In this document: piece by piece, positions 62,184 to 64,000 of the stretch
Layout of the letters: each line of letters opens with the position of its first letter
Position numbering within the stretch: position 1 is the stretch's first letter
From: Cyanophora paradoxa
Taxonomy: Eukaryota > Glaucocystophyceae > Cyanophorales > Cyanophoraceae
Direction: 5' to 3'
DNA length: 64,000 nt
Assembly: GCA_004431415.1 (NCBI GenBank)
Contig: QPMI01000521.1
Coordinates: forward strand, 1-64,000
Position numbers and translations under genes: made by a program
Notes under the pieces: generated by a model
Seen by the model: only the letters and a program-made list of their open reading frames with translations
Database searches by the model: none
Told to the model about the DNA's origin: nothing

Positions 62184-64000
62184 ATGTCTTATCTCCTGAG
62201 AAAGCCTGTGCCTCTGCGACGGCCACCAGAATCGCCTGAAGAGGATAGGCTCATTAATATTCGCGTTTTCGGAAGCATTTTGGCTGACTACAATGCTGAC
62301 AAAGATATACACCAGACCGAGTTTAATCGCCCAGCTGCGTTAATTCTGCGCAACTCACATGTTGGCGCCCCGGACATTGCACAGAGATTTTGTCTAGGTC
62401 CAGCTGAGAACTATGTTGCTGAAATAATTGGATCCAGGGCGTTGCCGCGGCACCTGCGAATTGCCTCCTCAGGCACTGTTTCCAAGTATGATTCTGGTAG
62501 ATTAATCTTTAGGCTCCAAAATGATAGAGGGGTCCACACATCAGCTCTACGCCTAATTGATGAATCCAATGCTGTCACAAACAAGACTGCGGCTCACATT
62601 ACAGGGCGAATTCTCCTTGGCGAAGATGCAGGAATATCAGTGATAGCATCGCAAATCCAGCCGTTTCCCTGGGATTTACTATATACTGCTGCAAGAGAGA
62701 CAAATATTTTGTACGGTTTCGATGTTAATCAAATCGATACCGAGCCAGCCACCAGGTTAGATATTCCTGGATGCACCTTTGGCTCTATCCTGATTGAGGC
62801 TGACAGGCACCTGCTCCCGGCATTGCATGATAGATATGACCTAGGGCTTCGAACCAGGCAGTGGCGAAATATTCATGGAACAAGTATTTACCAAGACGGC
62901 AAAAAAGTAATCACTGAACCTGAGATAATAAACATTTTCAACTACTACTTTGGACCTATTGTCCCTATACCACCTATACCACCTCTTCCAGGGCTACCAA
63001 AGCCGCCAACGCCGGATGGACCAGGTCGAGAGCGAGTTGCCGATGAGACAATCCCATTTGGTCAAAATATTATATCATGGGAGGCTGTCAGGAATCGTCC
63101 AGTGATAGAACCCTATAAGCATCCACATGAGGAATACCTGCCGCCTGATATTGAAGTTTTCCCACTCGAAATGTACACAGAGCCGGAGGAGCAATTAATT
63201 CCCGACGGATTAGACGTTCAAGAACTCGAGTACGAGCAGCCTGTGATTCCGCATGAGCAGCTGCTTCCAGATGGCTTTGATCCTATTTTCTTCCCCTTGG
63301 AGTTCACAGTGGACTGGGAATCTATTAACTACAAACCTGAGAATTTTCCACCGGAAGATCACAGACATAACTGGGATGAAATCGATAATAAACCGTTGCA
63401 ATTTCCACCAGAAGATCATAGACACGACTGGGATGATATCGATAATAAACCGCTTAAATTTCCTCCAGAGGATCATAGACACGACTGGGGTGACCTTGAT
63501 AATGTTCCGCTTGAATTTCCACCGGAAGATCACAGACACATTTGGAGCGAAATAGATGAGCAGCCCGAGTTCGCAAAGATTGAGCTTCCTGTCACACTAG
63601 CTGTCTCTCTCTACAAATCAATTAACACCCCTGAAAGGTTATATTTGAATGACCACTATGTCCACAGGCAGGGAATTCGTGCTAACACTGACATGTCAGG
63701 CTCTTTGTTTATAAGGATTCCCCGTGGAATGGAGATAGTTGCTGCTGGCGGGAATATCGGTTTGCAGGACACGTTCCCAAGTATTTATGTCACAAACTAC
63801 TACGCCTCTGACATCGAAATGACATCTGTTCTACCTCCTTTGCCTTCACTGCCGTTAGATCCTCTCTCCCATGCTGATTTTCATTCTGCAATCCAGATTA
63901 ATGTAACAGATGTTAGCGATTTAGATTCATCGAGACCGAAATTGGTATTTAGCCGTGAACGCCTTTTACCCGAAGCTTTAATTGGAAACCGAGACGATTA
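62184..64000 (+). CDS. Long phage-style fibre protein of element 2 (cut by window end)
   Basis: Open without a stop from ATG 62184 to the window end (at least 605 residues). MSYLLRKPVPLRRPPESPEE starts it. LGLRTRQWRNIHGTSIYQDG is the fibre motif shared with element 1, followed by a proline-rich hinge (VPIPPIPPLPGLPKPP), EQLLPDG-type stalk repeats, four FPPEDHRHDW repeats (63339-63545), RGMEIVAAGGNIGLQDTFPS and RPKLVFSRERLLPEALIGNR. It equals element 1's first 700 residues and is unbroken where element 1 is shifted. The HTH repeat region, if present, lies beyond 64000. Confidence 0.85.
   Translation, partial: MSYLLRKPVPLRRPPESPEEDRLINIRVFGSILADYNADKDIHQTEFNRPAALILRNSHVGAPDIAQRFCLGPAENYVAEIIGSRALPRHLRIASSGTVSKYDSGRLIFRLQNDRGVHTSALRLIDESNAVTNKTAAHITGRILLGEDAGISVIASQIQPFPWDLLYTAARETNILYGFDVNQIDTEPATRLDIPGCTFGSILIEADRHLLPALHDRYDLGLRTRQWRNIHGTSIYQDGKKVITEPEIINIFNYYFGPIVPIPPIPPLPGLPKPPTPDGPGRERVADETIPFGQNIISWEAVRNRPVIEPYKHPHEEYLPPDIEVFPLEMYTEPEEQLIPDGLDVQELEYEQPVIPHEQLLPDGFDPIFFPLEFTVDWESINYKPENFPPEDHRHNWDEIDNKPLQFPPEDHRHDWDDIDNKPLKFPPEDHRHDWGDLDNVPLEFPPEDHRHIWSEIDEQPEFAKIELPVTLAVSLYKSINTPERLYLNDHYVHRQGIRANTDMSGSLFIRIPRGMEIVAAGGNIGLQDTFPSIYVTNYYASDIEMTSVLPPLPSLPLDPLSHADFHSAIQINVTDVSDLDSSRPKLVFSRERLLPEALIGNRDD

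Larger units (their letters stand above)
48137..64000. mobile_element. Element 2: Maverick/Polinton-like integrated virus, right end cut
   Basis: Carries polymerase, integrase, AT-hook, packaging ATPase, major and minor capsid, patatin and fibre genes. The left boundary is approximate (48.1-49.0 kb). The right end lies beyond 64000. Relative to element 1 the capsid block is inverted with respect to polymerase-integrase. No primase-helicase is seen in the visible part; two HNH-AP2 genes and a DUF3820-like gene occur instead. Base composition is less AT-rich than element 1. Confidence 0.88.

Noticed and set aside
62088-62312. Minus-strand frame before the element 2 fibre gene
   Set aside because: It is antisense to the intact fibre start, which has clear homology to the remnant and to element 1.
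1-64000. tRNA or rRNA genes
   Set aside because: No cloverleaf with conserved TTCRANNC-type box or rRNA core words was noticed by eye; a scan with tRNAscan-SE and Infernal would settle it.

Overview
The window holds two Maverick/Polinton-like viral elements, both cut by a window edge, on either side of a GC-rich block of intron-containing nuclear genes. The host is probably a unicellular eukaryote (alga or other protist). Its genes (about 27-45.5 kb) are very GC-rich and cut by many short introns. Those introns end in a CTGAC/CTGAG branch-point-like motif close to the acceptor, and several seem to use GC rather than GT donors. They encode a membrane-anchored cyclic-nucleotide phosphodiesterase, a Lunapark-family ER protein, two inverted copies of an ARM/TPR-type protein, and a coiled-coil protein with a C-terminal zinc finger. 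I cannot name the species.

Element 1 (left window edge to about 26.0-26.7 kb) is AT-rich. Its terminal inverted repeat (TIR) is cut by the window start: positions 1-193 match 25365-25557 in reverse complement. The order is: a divergent pair of minor-capsid genes (479-2444), double-jelly-roll-type major capsid protein, packaging ATPase, coiled-coil protein, small proteins including an AT-hook protein, a primase/SF3 helicase, a protein-primed-type family B DNA polymerase, an rve integrase, a repeat-rich gap (14.4-15.5 kb), and then an accessory block. The accessory block holds a patatin-like phospholipase with a discoidin-like tail, a long phage-style fibre with HxH repeats, four tandem paralogues sharing an N-terminal module (two ending in C1q-like heads), a zinc-finger protein, and an S-adenosylmethionine-decarboxylase-like enzyme whose 3' end lies in the TIR.

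Element 2 (about 48-49 kb to beyond 64 kb) carries recognisable relatives of the capsid, ATPase, coiled-coil, AT-hook, patatin and fibre genes in another arrangement. Its polymerase and integrase differ clearly from those of element 1. No primase-helicase lies in the visible part. It has two related HNH-AP2 endonuclease genes. One of them sits between a remnant 5' end of the fibre gene and the intact fibre gene.

The expected logic is that of an integrating virus: the integrase inserts the genome, the polymerase and primase-helicase copy it, the ATPase packages it into an icosahedral capsid, and the patatin, fibre and C1q proteins probably serve cell binding and entry. Many element genes are broken by single-base shifts, often next to short homopolymers, and element 1 also has two in-frame stops. 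Some of this may be assembly error and some real decay. Single-gene spans below therefore describe the inferred gene, with the breaks noted.
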